Shown here: one piece after another, positions 17,601 through 23,142 of the stretch
How positions within the stretch are numbered: position 1 is the stretch's first letter
Layout of the letters: each line of letters begins with the position of its first letter
Origin: Gordonia sp. (in: high G+C Gram-positive bacteria)
GTDB taxonomy: Bacteria; Actinomycetota; Actinomycetes; Mycobacteriales; Mycobacteriaceae
Length of the DNA stretch: 46,593 nucleotides
Reading direction: 5' to 3'
Assembly (NCBI RefSeq): GCF_012515855.1
Contig: NZ_JAAYXO010000164.1
Span: 1-46,593, forward strand
Program-made: the position numbers and the translations under genes
Notes under the pieces: model-generated
The model's input: only the letters and a program-made list of their open reading frames with translations
The model's database searches: none
Told to the model about the DNA's origin: nothing

Positions 17601-17901
17601 TCTGCTGACCTCGCTGGGATTCGGCCACGTGTCGGGCCTGATCGCCGTCGTCCATCCGGAGGCGTTCGTCGCCACCCTGGACGAGTCGGAGCGTGCGACC
17701 TACCGTGAGCAGGCCGCCACGCGCCTGCGCGACGGCCAGCAGCGCCTGCTGCAGGCCATGTGCGGTGGCGAGCCGGCCTACCAGCGCCCGGCCGACCGTC
17801 GCATGGGCGACGGTGACGAGCACACGGTGGAAGCCGGCCTGCTCCTGGATCCGGAGAGCCGTCTCGATGTCGCGGGCGCCTACCCGCAGGTCGGAGAGTA
17901 A
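8653..17901 (+). CDS. fas: Type I fatty acid synthase (single-chain, mycobacterial type)
   Basis: This 3,082-residue cytosolic multienzyme makes acyl-CoAs de novo from acetyl-CoA and malonyl-CoA. Domains in order: acetyl transferase (GHSQG, Ser145), enoyl reductase (from about 423; VGGGIGTPE near 603), hot-dog dehydratase (DRNPIH near 1225), malonyl/palmitoyl transferase (FPGQG near 1335; GHSVG, Ser1446), acyl carrier (GVSSRRNQ, phosphopantetheine Ser1817), ketoreductase (VTGASQGSIAAAV near 2134) and ketosynthase (Cys2731 in AACATA, His2883 in SKHDT, His2924 in TGHAKG). All key residues are present and the length matches mycobacterial FAS I. GTG 8653 with AGGAG before it is preferred to ATG 8581, which lies in the leader hairpin. 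acpS follows 2 bases after the stop. Products likely feed phospholipids and mycolic-acid primers. Confidence 0.97.
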   Translation: MTLDQHRTGQHNDRINSSGLIDRLTAGESYAIAFGGQGGAWLPTLTELVADADLGQSIAATVDQAHETLSPVADELAAAGGDRFEPITWIRNHEEELAVPSETELGDALVSLPGILLTQLAAVANLAKQGLDTDALPPSAVIGHSQGILATEAVSTDGQAPIVADSDLLAIAQLLGAASTVVARRVGLLGTRDAAPMISIAGTNAAVIDELLAEYAAGQPADATGLPAVAIVNSRRTIVLSGSPRHLAAFSAHCELRAAAEADARKRKVTGGTPFSPVLEDLNVTVPFHHPDLAPAVDLAVEWAERCGLDVDLVRRHATATLVDPVDWVELVGDAVASGARWVIDFGPSDLASRLSSPSLRGQGVGVVAAATRGGQRNLFVPGSAPEVSRPWSVFAPRLISLPDGRTVVDTAFTRLTGRSPMLLAGMTPTTVDPAIVAAAANAGHWAELAGGGQVTEEIFDGNIARLEELLDAGRQVQFNSLFLDPYLWKLQLGGKKLVQKARAKGAPFDGVIITAGIPELDEAVDLVHEFTEAGLHYVAFKPGTVDQIRQVVRIALQVPHFPVIVQVEGGRAGGHHSWEDLDDLLLATYAELRDRPNVVLCVGGGIGTPERASEYLTGTWAAGYGYPLMPLDGILVGTAAMATLEATTAPAVKQMLVDTEGCDTWIGAGHAEAGMASGRSQLGADIHEIDNAASRTGRLLDDVAGDAEAVAERRDEIIAALDATAKPFFGDVTTMTYLAWLHRYAELATGAEGQYGWADITWEQRFADMLRRTEARMNELDSGEFVSAFGDEFPNPHAVIAELAQMYPAVATDILHPADVAFFLELCRTPGKPVNFVPVIDKDVRRWYRSDSLWQAHDARYTADEVCIIPGTVAVAGITRVDEPVGDLLNRFEAQVTADLRTAGEQPRVVAARRHRDLVAESGPLSVLIEAEDVLWAGRQGRNPIALLGDRDAWELYDGEYAEHPSGAMVAFVPDAETADDEIRLDLVVPVAGSILRIPFTGDLRAIDGGSPRITTSGAADAMRDLLTVAAGGELLESVAGVVTSTVAWTADSVADHSGATAAALPGALVPTTPASPNGFAVPDTLVVACWPSVFSVIGEARTADGLPVVEGLLDLVHLDHAVELTGQIPAVDTELTVVARLIGVTDTSAGRVVEVHVDVHGADGKIAVLRERFAIRGRLGKADLVDPVRAGGAADDEHAGTRKFVRAATMHAPTRMNGFAVVSGDRNPIHTDALAARLAGLGDPIVHGMWLSAAAQQVLVAGDRENPVPAPRAILGWTARYLGMVRLGDTVDFRVDRVGMDNGRETVELTAKVAGELVMAATALLAAPRTVYAFPGQGIQHKGMGLEARTRSAAAREIWDRADKHTREALGFSILAVVRDNPTTLVAAAGSGDDKRRVTYHHPDGVLFLTQFTQVAMATLGVAQVAELRESGSYVDGSITCGHSVGEYNALAACAGVLPLEAVLEVVFQRGSAMHHLVPRDEHGRSDYRMAAIRPSQFGLKDADVEDFVASIGREAGEYLEVVNLNLLGSQYAIAGTVRGLEHLETEIARRVAEFGGKRAFILVPGIDVPFHSTVLRAGVPEFRGKLEELLPADIDPDILVGRYIPNLVPRLFNLSREFVAEIAGLVPSDPLDAVLAEWDAWAARPSELTRVILIELLAWQFASPVRWIETQDLLFTPAADGGLGIDRFVEVGVKNAPTLTGLARNTLKLPDYQAAASEVLNVESDAAVLRAEDSAPEPVEDDIVEEAPAETAAAAAPAAVASAPAPAAAAGPRPDDIAFGPADAVRAVISLWTKMTPAQIGPADTIESLCDGVSSRRNQLLLDIGTELGLGAIDGAAEADMGALASTVSTLARGYKPLGDVLGDAVGDQVRKIAGPIGKRASYITERVTSAWQLGDGWGRHTLVAVALGSRDGASVRGGDLGDLLDGGVASAADLDALIDRAVRSVGQARGIAVELPAAASSGGGTVDAAALGEFTEQITGPDGVLAQAANVILDQLGLSETVDASNVEADPNAELADLVSAELGSDWQRTVAPAFDEQRAVLLDDRWASAREDLARLWLISEEDIHARHHELEDAMIGAGDQVAEHATWWQGKALALGMHQHAGVYAAIAQAAQSPEPGEFADDIAVVTGASQGSIAAAVVGRLLAGGATVVATTSRLNSERLGFYKELYRTHARHDAALWVIPANLASYGDVDAVIDWLGSEQTENLGASTAVIKPVMRPTLLFPFAAPRVAGDLTDAGARAEMEMKVLLWSVERLIAGLSAIGADHDISARLHVVLPGSPNRGMFGGDGAYGEAKAALDALVTRWGAEDSWNSRTTLAHALIGWVRGTGLMGHNDGLVDAVEAAGVKTWSTPEMADALVELCSAEARAGAVVEPILADLTAGLDPEKIDLKALATAAAEAPEADEAEAAESDEASGVTVAALPAPARAELAAEHSWPELDSRPEDLVVIVGAGEVGPYGSARTRFEMEVDEQLSAAGVLELAWTTGLVVWEETPKAGWYDVESGDPVAEAEIAERYHDAVLERVGIRTYADEGAMVDNTAPLLESVFLDKDLTFTVPNEAAAREFLSADAERTRIAPNAETGDWTVTRLAGTEIRVPRQARLSRTVGGQIPTGFDPVRWGVSPDMAESVDRVALWNLVATVDAFITAGFSPSELMRWVHPGLVANTQGTGMGGMTSMRSLYVDTLLGESKANDILQEALPNVVAAHVVQSYIGSYGAMIHPVAACATAAVSVEEGVDKIRVGKALFAVAGGFDDLGIEGIVGFGDMSATADSAKMSARGIDDRRFSRANDRRRGGFVESAGGGTVLLARGDVAAQLGLPVLGVVAWAQSFGDGVHTSIPAPGIGALGAARGQKASPLATALSALGVSPDDVAVVSKHDTSTRANDPNESELHERLAGAIGRGTGAPLFVVSQKSLTGHAKGGAAAFQLIGLCQVLRDGVIPPNRSLDCVDEKMREYPHLVWPRETLRMGGKFPLKAGLLTSLGFGHVSGLIAVVHPEAFVATLDESERATYREQAATRLRDGQQRLLQAMCGGEPAYQRPADRRMGDGDEHTVEAGLLLDPESRLDVAGAYPQVGE

Positions 17902-17903
17902 CG

Positions 17904-18299
17904 GTGAGCATTGTCGGAGTCGGGATCGACATCGTCTCGGTCACCGAGTTCGCCGAGCAGCTCCGCAAGCCCGGCTCGACGTTTGGTGCCCGCTTCACGG
18001 TGGGCGAACGTCGAGACGTGGCCGAGCGGACCGGCGACGAAGCGCGTCACCTCGCGGCCCGCTGGGCGGCTCGGGAAGCCGTGATCAAGGCGTGGTCGTC
18101 GAGCCGGTTCGGTGCGACGCCGCTGCTGCCGGAGACCGCGGTCAACGACGTCGAAGTCCAGACCGATGCGCACGGTCGTCCGCGGATCCGTCTGCACGGC
18201 GATATCGCGCAGGCCTTGGCAGGACAGAAGATCCACGTGTCGCTGACGCACGACGGCGACATGGCCGCCGCGGTCGCGATCCTGGAGGATCTCGACTGA
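17904..18299 (+). CDS. acpS: Holo-[acyl-carrier-protein] synthase (4'-phosphopantetheinyl transferase)
   Basis: This 131-residue enzyme moves phosphopantetheine from CoA onto the carrier-domain serine of FAS. Family motifs are VGVGIDIVSV (metal-binding Asp9) and RWAAREAVIKAW (Glu58), with the SLTHDGDMAAAVAI end typical of AcpS. GTG 17904 lies 2 bases past the fas stop, so the two genes are translated from one transcript. This fas-acpS order is known from Mycobacterium and puts the activating enzyme next to its target. A terminator hairpin follows. Confidence 0.95.
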   Translation: MSIVGVGIDIVSVTEFAEQLRKPGSTFGARFTVGERRDVAERTGDEARHLAARWAAREAVIKAWSSSRFGATPLLPETAVNDVEVQTDAHGRPRIRLHGDIAQALAGQKIHVSLTHDGDMAAAVAILEDLD

Positions 18300-18312
18300 T
18301 CGATCAGTGAAG

Positions 18313-18351
18313 AGAGCCGCTCCCTCGACCGTCGGTCGGGGGAGCGGCTCT
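18313..18351. terminator. Terminator between acpS and the convergent tetR
   Basis: AGAGCCGCTCCC (18313-18324) pairs with 18340-18351, with a smaller inner CGACC/GGTCG stem, then TT. It sits between the convergent ends of acpS and tetR and probably works in both directions. Confidence 0.85.
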
Positions 18352-18358
18352 TTGCGGC

Positions 18359-18994
18359 TCAGGCGCGGCCGGCCACTTCTTCGAGCATCAGGTAGCCGCC
18401 CAGCATTCGTTTCAGTTCATGAACGGTGCGCTCGTGATCGTGCCCGTCCTGCACCGAGAAGCTCAGCAGCGAGAATGCGGTGTGCACCAGGACCTCGGCC
18501 ATCATGGCCCGGCGCTCGCGCTGATCCGGAGTGAGTGGCGCAAGGATCTGGGCCACCTGGTCGGCCAGGATGCGTTCGTTGATGACTGCGGTCGCGCGGG
18601 TGGCCGGGGTGGACTGGACTGCCAGCCACACCGCGCGGCGCGACGGGTCGTCGCGCCACAGTGCCGCGAGGTGGTCGAGAAACTTCTCGAGCAGCTGCGG
18701 CCATTCCAACGACGGGATCTCAGAGGCGAACTCGTTGAGTTCGCTGCTGACCGTGCTGGAGTCCTGCCGGTCGAGCTCGCACACCACCACGTACTTGTTC
18801 GCGAAGTACTGATAGATGGTGCCGATCGGGAGTTCGGCGCGGGTGGCGATCTGCTCGCAAGTGAGCGACTCGAACCCGACGTCGATCAGGACCTCGCGAG
18901 CGCTGTTCAGGATCGACTCGAACGTGCGTCTGCTGCGTTCTTGCGTCGGCCTCTTGCGGGGGACCAGCGGAGCGGGGGAACTCGTATCGGACAT
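18359..18994 (-). CDS. TetR-family transcriptional regulator
   Basis: A 211-residue regulator with an N-terminal HTH: RSRRTFESILNSAREVL, then CEQIATRAELPIGTIYQYFANK. The C-terminal domain (LEKFLDHLAALWRDDP...RAVWLAVQSTP) looks like the TetR_C group found in many actinobacterial lipid regulators. It is convergent with fas-acpS. It does not resemble what I recall of the mycobacterial FAS regulator FasR, so proximity alone does not make it one. ATG 18994 begins the frame. Target and ligand are unknown. Confidence 0.87.
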   Translation of the reverse strand: MSDTSSPAPLVPRKRPTQERSRRTFESILNSAREVLIDVGFESLTCEQIATRAELPIGTIYQYFANKYVVVCELDRQDSSTVSSELNEFASEIPSLEWPQLLEKFLDHLAALWRDDPSRRAVWLAVQSTPATRATAVINERILADQVAQILAPLTPDQRERRAMMAEVLVHTAFSLLSFSVQDGHDHERTVHELKRMLGGYLMLEEVAGRA

Positions 18995-19016
18995 CAGCGA
19001 ATCGATCGATGTCCGA

Positions 19017-19490
19017 TCAGATCGACAGGTCGCGTCGGAGCTTGGCGACGTGGCCGGTCGCGCGGACGTTGTACTGCGCCGCGCCGATGGTGCCGTCCTC
19101 GTTCACCAGGAAGGTGGAGCGGATGACGCCGTTGACGACTTTGCCGTACAGCTTCTTCTCGCCGAACGCACCCCATTCGGTGAGGACTTCCTTGTCGGGG
19201 TCCGAGAGCAGCGGGAAGGTCAGTTCATCGCGCTCGACGAACTTGGTGAGTTTGGCCGGCTTGTCGGGCGAGATGCCGATGACGTCGATGCCCTGGCCGT
19301 TCAACTCGGCGAGATTGTCGCGGAAATCGCAGGCCTGCTTGGTGCAGCCGGGGGTCATGGCGGCGGGGTAGAAGTACACGATCACCTTGCGTCCCGCGTA
19401 GTCCGAGAGCGAGACGGGCTCGCCCGCAGCATCGGGAAGGGTGAATGCGGGGGCCTTGTCACCGACTGAAAGTCGTCCATTGGCAGACAT
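19017..19490 (-). CDS. bcp: Thiol peroxidase, bacterioferritin comigratory protein (AhpC/TSA family)
   Basis: A 157-residue peroxiredoxin that reduces hydroperoxides in the cytoplasm. The active-site pattern P-x-x-x-T-x-x-C is seen in YPAAMTPGCTKQACDF. Cys49 is peroxidatic and Cys54, five residues on, is the likely resolving cysteine, as in the atypical two-Cys BCP subgroup. Length and start (ATG 19488-19490) are normal. The order fas, acpS, regulator or hypothetical, bcp, small membrane protein is also known near fas in Mycobacterium. Confidence 0.93.
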   Translation of the reverse strand: MSANGRLSVGDKAPAFTLPDAAGEPVSLSDYAGRKVIVYFYPAAMTPGCTKQACDFRDNLAELNGQGIDVIGISPDKPAKLTKFVERDELTFPLLSDPDKEVLTEWGAFGEKKLYGKVVNGVIRSTFLVNEDGTIGAAQYNVRATGHVAKLRRDLSI

Positions 19491-19611
19491 ACCGCCAGGC
19501 TATCGGATTCGGACGACGCTCCTACTCTGTAGGCTCGAACCGTCGTCAAGTGACGGAAATTTGTGCCGTGGCACACCCGCACGGGGTGCAAGCCTGAGAT
19601 GGAGGATCGCA

Positions 19612-19833
19612 GTGGCCGACGAAACCAAACGTATCGAGGACGAGATCGCGAAGGCTCGGGAGGAGCTCGCCGGCACTCTCGATCAGCTCGTCGTCCGCGC
19701 CAACCCGCAGCGACTGGCGCAGGACGCCAAGGGACAGGTCGTCGGGCTCGTCAGCAAGCCGCCGGTGAAGTACACCCTGATCGGAGTGGGAGCGCTCGCC
19801 GTCGTGGTGATTGTTCGCAAGATCTTCAGCTAG
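19612..19833 (+). CDS. Small DUF3618 membrane protein
   Basis: A 73-residue protein: a charged N-terminal helix (KRIEDEIAKAREELAGTLDQL), the conserved ANPQRLAQDAKGQV segment, and one C-terminal membrane helix (about 51-68, TLIGVGALAVVVIVRKIF). This is the DUF3618 layout, and the biochemical function is unknown. GTG 19612 is chosen because GGAGG lies 7 bases upstream. It diverges from bcp, matching the mycobacterial neighbourhood. Confidence 0.85.
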   Translation: MADETKRIEDEIAKAREELAGTLDQLVVRANPQRLAQDAKGQVVGLVSKPPVKYTLIGVGALAVVVIVRKIFS

Positions 19834-19968
19834 TGGTCGTGCTGCCGCTGCGGACTTTCCGTGAGAAAGCCCTCTGACCTGCCGATTTTTCATCTGGCGG
19901 ATCATGGTGTTAATGTTTTCTCCGCAAGGCCGCAGCGGCGAGCGCCGCGGCAGCTGCAGCGTGATCAA

Positions 19969-20041
<73 letters not shown>

Positions 20042-20044
20042 CTT

Positions 20045-20083
20045 CGAAAGCCCCCTTCCGGATCATCCGGAAGGGGGCTTTCG
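20045..20083 (+). terminator. Terminator of tRNA-Lys
   Basis: A perfect 18-bp stem: 20045-20062 (CGAAAGCCCCCTTCCGGA) pairs with 20066-20083 around TCA, starting 4 bases past the tRNA. Confidence 0.9.
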
Positions 20084-20234
20084 CGTTCCGTCCTTCTGGT
20101 GGCGAAGTGGTGGTGTGTTCGACCCGCCCTCTGATCCGGACTCTTATTTGTTCCGACGGTTCGCTTGCCGGGCGGAAATGTCGGACCCTTCTCCTATTAT
20201 CGAACGTGAGTTCGAGTTGATTGGAGGAGGGGTC

Positions 20235-21824
20235 ATGGCAACTCGGGGAGCGGTGTCGGGCGTGGTGTTGGGGTCGGGGGTGGAGGTGACGTCGGAGGCG
20301 ATTGTGATTCGGATTGTCCGGCCGGGTGCGGGTGCGCAGGGGAGGTCGTTGCGGGAGGCGCGGTTGGCGTTCGCGGCGCGGGCTGATGGTTTTGAGGGTT
20401 TGGTTCTGTGGCACCGGTACGAAGCCGTGCATGGTCTGTTGGCGTCGTATGCGGCGGAGTTGGCGGCTGATCCGTCGGTGGATGCGTACACGCGGGTTTA
20501 CGATCCGCTGTGTCAGACGGCGGCTTCGTACGCGGTCGCGGCGGGCGTGCAGCAGTTCACGGCGGAGCGGTTCGTCGAGTATGCGGTGGCGTGCATGGAG
20601 CGGGTTCCGGCGGTGGGTCGGTTGCTGCGCGCCGGACGCATCTCGGCTGCCTGGTTTCGGCGGGTGGTGGAGCAGACCGCGCTGGTCGAGGATGCGGATG
20701 TGTTGGCGTTCATTGATGCGGAGATCGCGCATCGGCTGACGACGTTGGGTGGTCTGTCGGCGAAGCGGGTGGAGGCGGCGGTGGCGGCGATTGTGGCTGA
20801 GCATGATCGGGATGCGGCGACGTTGACGCGTGAGGAGGTCAAGGCGAGCAAGCGGGTGCAGGTCGCTCCGATCACCGACGGGATGTCGGAGGTGATCATC
20901 ACCGCCTCGGCCGAGGACGCCACGCTGTGCCTGGATGTGCTGGATGCGGTGATCGCCGGGGTGTGCACGCACGACCCACGAACCAAGGCGGCGCGCCGGT
21001 CGGATGCGGCGATGGCCCGCATCAACGGCACGGCGTTCGTGTGCGAGTGCGGCCGCGAGGATTGTGCGGCCGAACTGTCGGAGGCGGCGGTGGCGGCGCG
21101 GTGTGCGCGGATCGTGCTGCATGTGGTGGTCCGCAAGGACACCCTGGATGGCGGTGCGGTGACGCCTGCTCATCTGGATGGGTACGGTCCGATTTCGGCT
21201 GAGCATGTGCGGGAGCTCGCGGGTCGCGGGGATGCGGTGCGGCGGGAGTTGGATGTGGAGGAGTTGGTGGGCGGGATGGCGCACCGGGCGAGTGTGTATC
21301 GGCCGTCGGCGGCGCTGGATGCGGCGGTGCGGGGTTTGTTCGGGACGTGTTCGTGGGTGGGGTGTTCGCGGCCGGCGTGGCGGTGCGAGCTGGATCATGT
21401 GACTGAGTTCAATCATGTTGATCCGGCGGCCGGTGGCGCGACCTGTGCGTGCAATCTGACCCCGAAGTGCAAGTTCCATCACGGATTGAAGACCCATGCT
21501 GCGGGCTGGCTCGATGATCGGGTGGTCGATGCGAACGGTGTGGTGTGGACGGAGGTCACGACGCCGGAGGGTCTGGTGGTTCGGCAGCAGGCGGCGAATG
21601 GGTGGTTGTTGCCGGAGTTGGGGTTGATTCCGTGTTCGCACGGGGCGGCGACACGCCCGGGTTCCGGACACGCCGGTGAGGATCCGAAACGGGCGAGGAC
21701 ACGGCTGGAGGCCAAGCATCTGTATCGGATGCGGCGGCGGGCCGAGAATCGGCGGCTCCGCGAGGCGGCGGAGGTTGCGGCGGTGGTTGCTCGTGATGTC
21801 ATGGACGGGGAGCCGCCCTTCTGA
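20235..21824 (+). CDS. DUF222/HNH endonuclease-domain protein (13E12 repeat family)
   Basis: A 529-residue protein of the actinobacterial 13E12/DUF222 group. The first 350 residues match the helical DUF222 region (VLWHRYEAVHGLL, LLRAGRISAAWFRRVVEQTALV). The C-terminal third holds an HNH nuclease fold: zinc cysteines in CSWVGCSRPAW and TCACNL, CELDHVTEF, CNLTPKCKFHHG. ATG 20235 is chosen for the GGAGGAGG site just upstream; ATG 20179 is possible but less supported. Members often occur in many copies per genome and are thought to be mobile or selfish, but their role is unproven. It lies just after tRNA-Lys. Its 3' end contains the first pair of the GACACGCC repeats that fill the downstream gap. 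Confidence 0.85.
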   Translation: MATRGAVSGVVLGSGVEVTSEAIVIRIVRPGAGAQGRSLREARLAFAARADGFEGLVLWHRYEAVHGLLASYAAELAADPSVDAYTRVYDPLCQTAASYAVAAGVQQFTAERFVEYAVACMERVPAVGRLLRAGRISAAWFRRVVEQTALVEDADVLAFIDAEIAHRLTTLGGLSAKRVEAAVAAIVAEHDRDAATLTREEVKASKRVQVAPITDGMSEVIITASAEDATLCLDVLDAVIAGVCTHDPRTKAARRSDAAMARINGTAFVCECGREDCAAELSEAAVAARCARIVLHVVVRKDTLDGGAVTPAHLDGYGPISAEHVRELAGRGDAVRRELDVEELVGGMAHRASVYRPSAALDAAVRGLFGTCSWVGCSRPAWRCELDHVTEFNHVDPAAGGATCACNLTPKCKFHHGLKTHAAGWLDDRVVDANGVVWTEVTTPEGLVVRQQAANGWLLPELGLIPCSHGAATRPGSGHAGEDPKRARTRLEAKHLYRMRRRAENRRLREAAEVAAVVARDVMDGEPPF

Positions 21825-22494
21825 TTTGGGTGTTCGGCTGTGTGACCCGGGCGTCGGGGTGGGCGTTCGGGGGTTTTGTGGTGGGCAGGTCTTGTCGCGG
21901 AGGTCGACACGCCCACAATCGAACACGCCGGTCAGAGCCCAGAATTGCCGACTGGCGATGTGCGGCTGGAGATGTGGTGCTCCTGCGAGGGCGACCCAGG
22001 GAAGTGTTGGGTCGGGCCCCACGTCGTCGCGGTGTCGGACCGCGAGGTCCTGCCGTGTCAGTTCTGGTGCGAAACGGCGTGTCGTGGTTCTCGGCGTGTC
22101 GTGCCGAAATGGTTCACGCGTAGCCCGACACACCCACAGTTCGGACACGCCGCAGTCGTCCGAAATCTCAAGCCCGGCCGGTCGGGATGGGGGTTCGCGG
22201 ATCTCGGGGTGGAGCAGATCTTGTCGCGGACATCGACACGCCCGAGGATCGGACACGCCGCTGACGACCCAGAACTGGCGAACGGCCGCTCCCGGGAGGA
22301 AGTGGCAGGTTGCGGTGCTGCTCGTGAGGGGTGGGACGGGAACGCAAGGTTCGCTCTCTGTCAGTTCTGGTGCGAAACGGCGTGTCGCGGGTTCTCGGCG
22401 TGTCGTGCCGAATGGTTTACGCGGTGCGACACGCCCACAATTCGGACACGCCGCAGTCGTCCTGAAACTGAGGACCGGCCAGTCGGGCGTGTCG
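21649..22494. repeat. Array of GACACGCC octamers, mostly in pairs 17 bases apart
   Basis: Five plus-strand pairs (21649-21674, 21905-21929, 22126-22151, 22234-22259, 22427-22452) each carry CGACACGCCC followed 16-17 bases later by a second (G/A)ACACGCC; two of these octamers differ by one base. Minus-strand pairs, read as GGCGTGTC, lie at 22076/22093 and 22379/22397, with a single copy at 22486. The first pair is inside the DUF222-HNH coding end and the rest are noncoding. The span 21825-22505 (about 680 bases) has no open frame with a recognisable product or ribosome site. The even spacing inside pairs and the two orientations suggest protein-binding sites or repeat-element ends. Confidence 0.75.
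22056..22487. repeat. Duplicated ~130-bp unit with conserved hairpin
   Basis: Copies 22056-22186 and 22359-22487 share long identical runs: TGTCAGTTCTGGTGCGAAAC at the start, GTTCTCGGCGTGTCGTGCCG, and TTCGGACACGCCGCAGTCGT near the end. In both, GGCGTGTC-GTG-CCGAA (22093 and 22397) can pair with TTCGGACACGCC (22140 and 22441), leaving GTG as a bulge. A weaker companion block occurs at 21890-21960 and 22219-22290. Together they form two imperfect tandem units of 300-330 bp. Confidence 0.75.
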
Positions 22495-22505
22495 GCCGTG
22501 CCTCG

Positions 22506-23057
22506 TCACGGCCGGTATACGGCGGCGGTGATGTAGTCGGCCAATTGCGCGTGGCTCAGGTGTCGGGCGGGCGAGAGCAGTTCCGCATAGATGGCGCTCA
22601 CCATGAACTCGATCGCGGTGGCGGGATCCGGGTGCAGGGCGGTCGTCAACGGTGAGTCTGCGATGCGCGCGAGGGTTCGTTCGGTGACGATGTCGACAAG
22701 GGTGGGTCGTGGTTCGGTGCGGATGAGCCAGGGCAGCAACTCCGCGGCGTCGGTGCGAAGGGCGGTCTGCAACGCCTCGTTGCGCGAGTTGTAGTCCAGC
22801 ACCTCGCGCACGAGCATCGTGATCGTCTGCTGGGGCTGATCGGCGAAGCGTAGGCGGTTGGCCACCATGCGCTCGAGTTCGTCCAGTTCGGCCACGACCA
22901 CCACCGCGATGAGTTCGTCACGCGAAGGAAACCGGCGGTACAGCGTGGCCCGGCTGATCCCGGCCTCCTCTGCAACTGCGGTGAACGTCAACGCGCTGAG
23001 GCCGACTCGCCCGATGACCGTGCGCGCGGCAATGAGGATGTCGTCGTTGTCGGGCAT
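22506..23057 (-). CDS. TetR-family transcriptional regulator
   Basis: A 183-residue regulator. The HTH lies in the first 50 residues: DDILIAARTVIGRVGLSALT, then VAEEAGISRATLYRRFPSRDELI. The C-terminal half is helical (LVREVLDYNSRNEALQTALR). ATG 23057 is used; a TTG at 23078 would add seven residues and is less likely. It diverges from the carotenoid oxygenase gene with 72 bases between, a gap that holds two inverted repeats, so repression of that gene is the natural guess. The ligand is unknown. Confidence 0.85.
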   Translation of the reverse strand: MPDNDDILIAARTVIGRVGLSALTFTAVAEEAGISRATLYRRFPSRDELIAVVVVAELDELERMVANRLRFADQPQQTITMLVREVLDYNSRNEALQTALRTDAAELLPWLIRTEPRPTLVDIVTERTLARIADSPLTTALHPDPATAIEFMVSAIYAELLSPARHLSHAQLADYITAAVYRP

Positions 23058-23096
23058 GAAGTTCAGTCTATCGACCAATTATGATTCAACTATTGA

Positions 23097-23142
23097 TTCG
23101 AATGTATCGAAAGTGAGACATTGCTAGGCATGAATGTCTCAC
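23097..23142. promoter_or_regulatory. Two inverted repeats between tetR and the carotenoid oxygenase gene
   Basis: TTCGA-N5-TCGAA occupies 23097-23111. GTGAGACATT-N10-AATGTCTCAC occupies 23113-23142. The second overlaps the likely ATG (23130-23132) of the oxygenase gene, so protein binding there would block its expression. Candidate operators of the adjacent TetR regulator. Confidence 0.6.

Noticed and set aside
18359..18994. Calling this TetR protein FasR because it is near fas
   Set aside because: FasR in Mycobacterium is encoded away from fas, and the N-terminal sequence here does not resemble what I recall of it.
21649..22494. CRISPR array
   Set aside because: Repeat units are 8 or ~130 bp with uneven spacing and both orientations. 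There are no 25-40 bp repeats with unique spacers and no cas genes.
21676..22655. Open frames of 70-290 codons through the repeat region
   Set aside because: They overlap each other in three frames, lack ribosome sites and family motifs, and merely translate the repeats.
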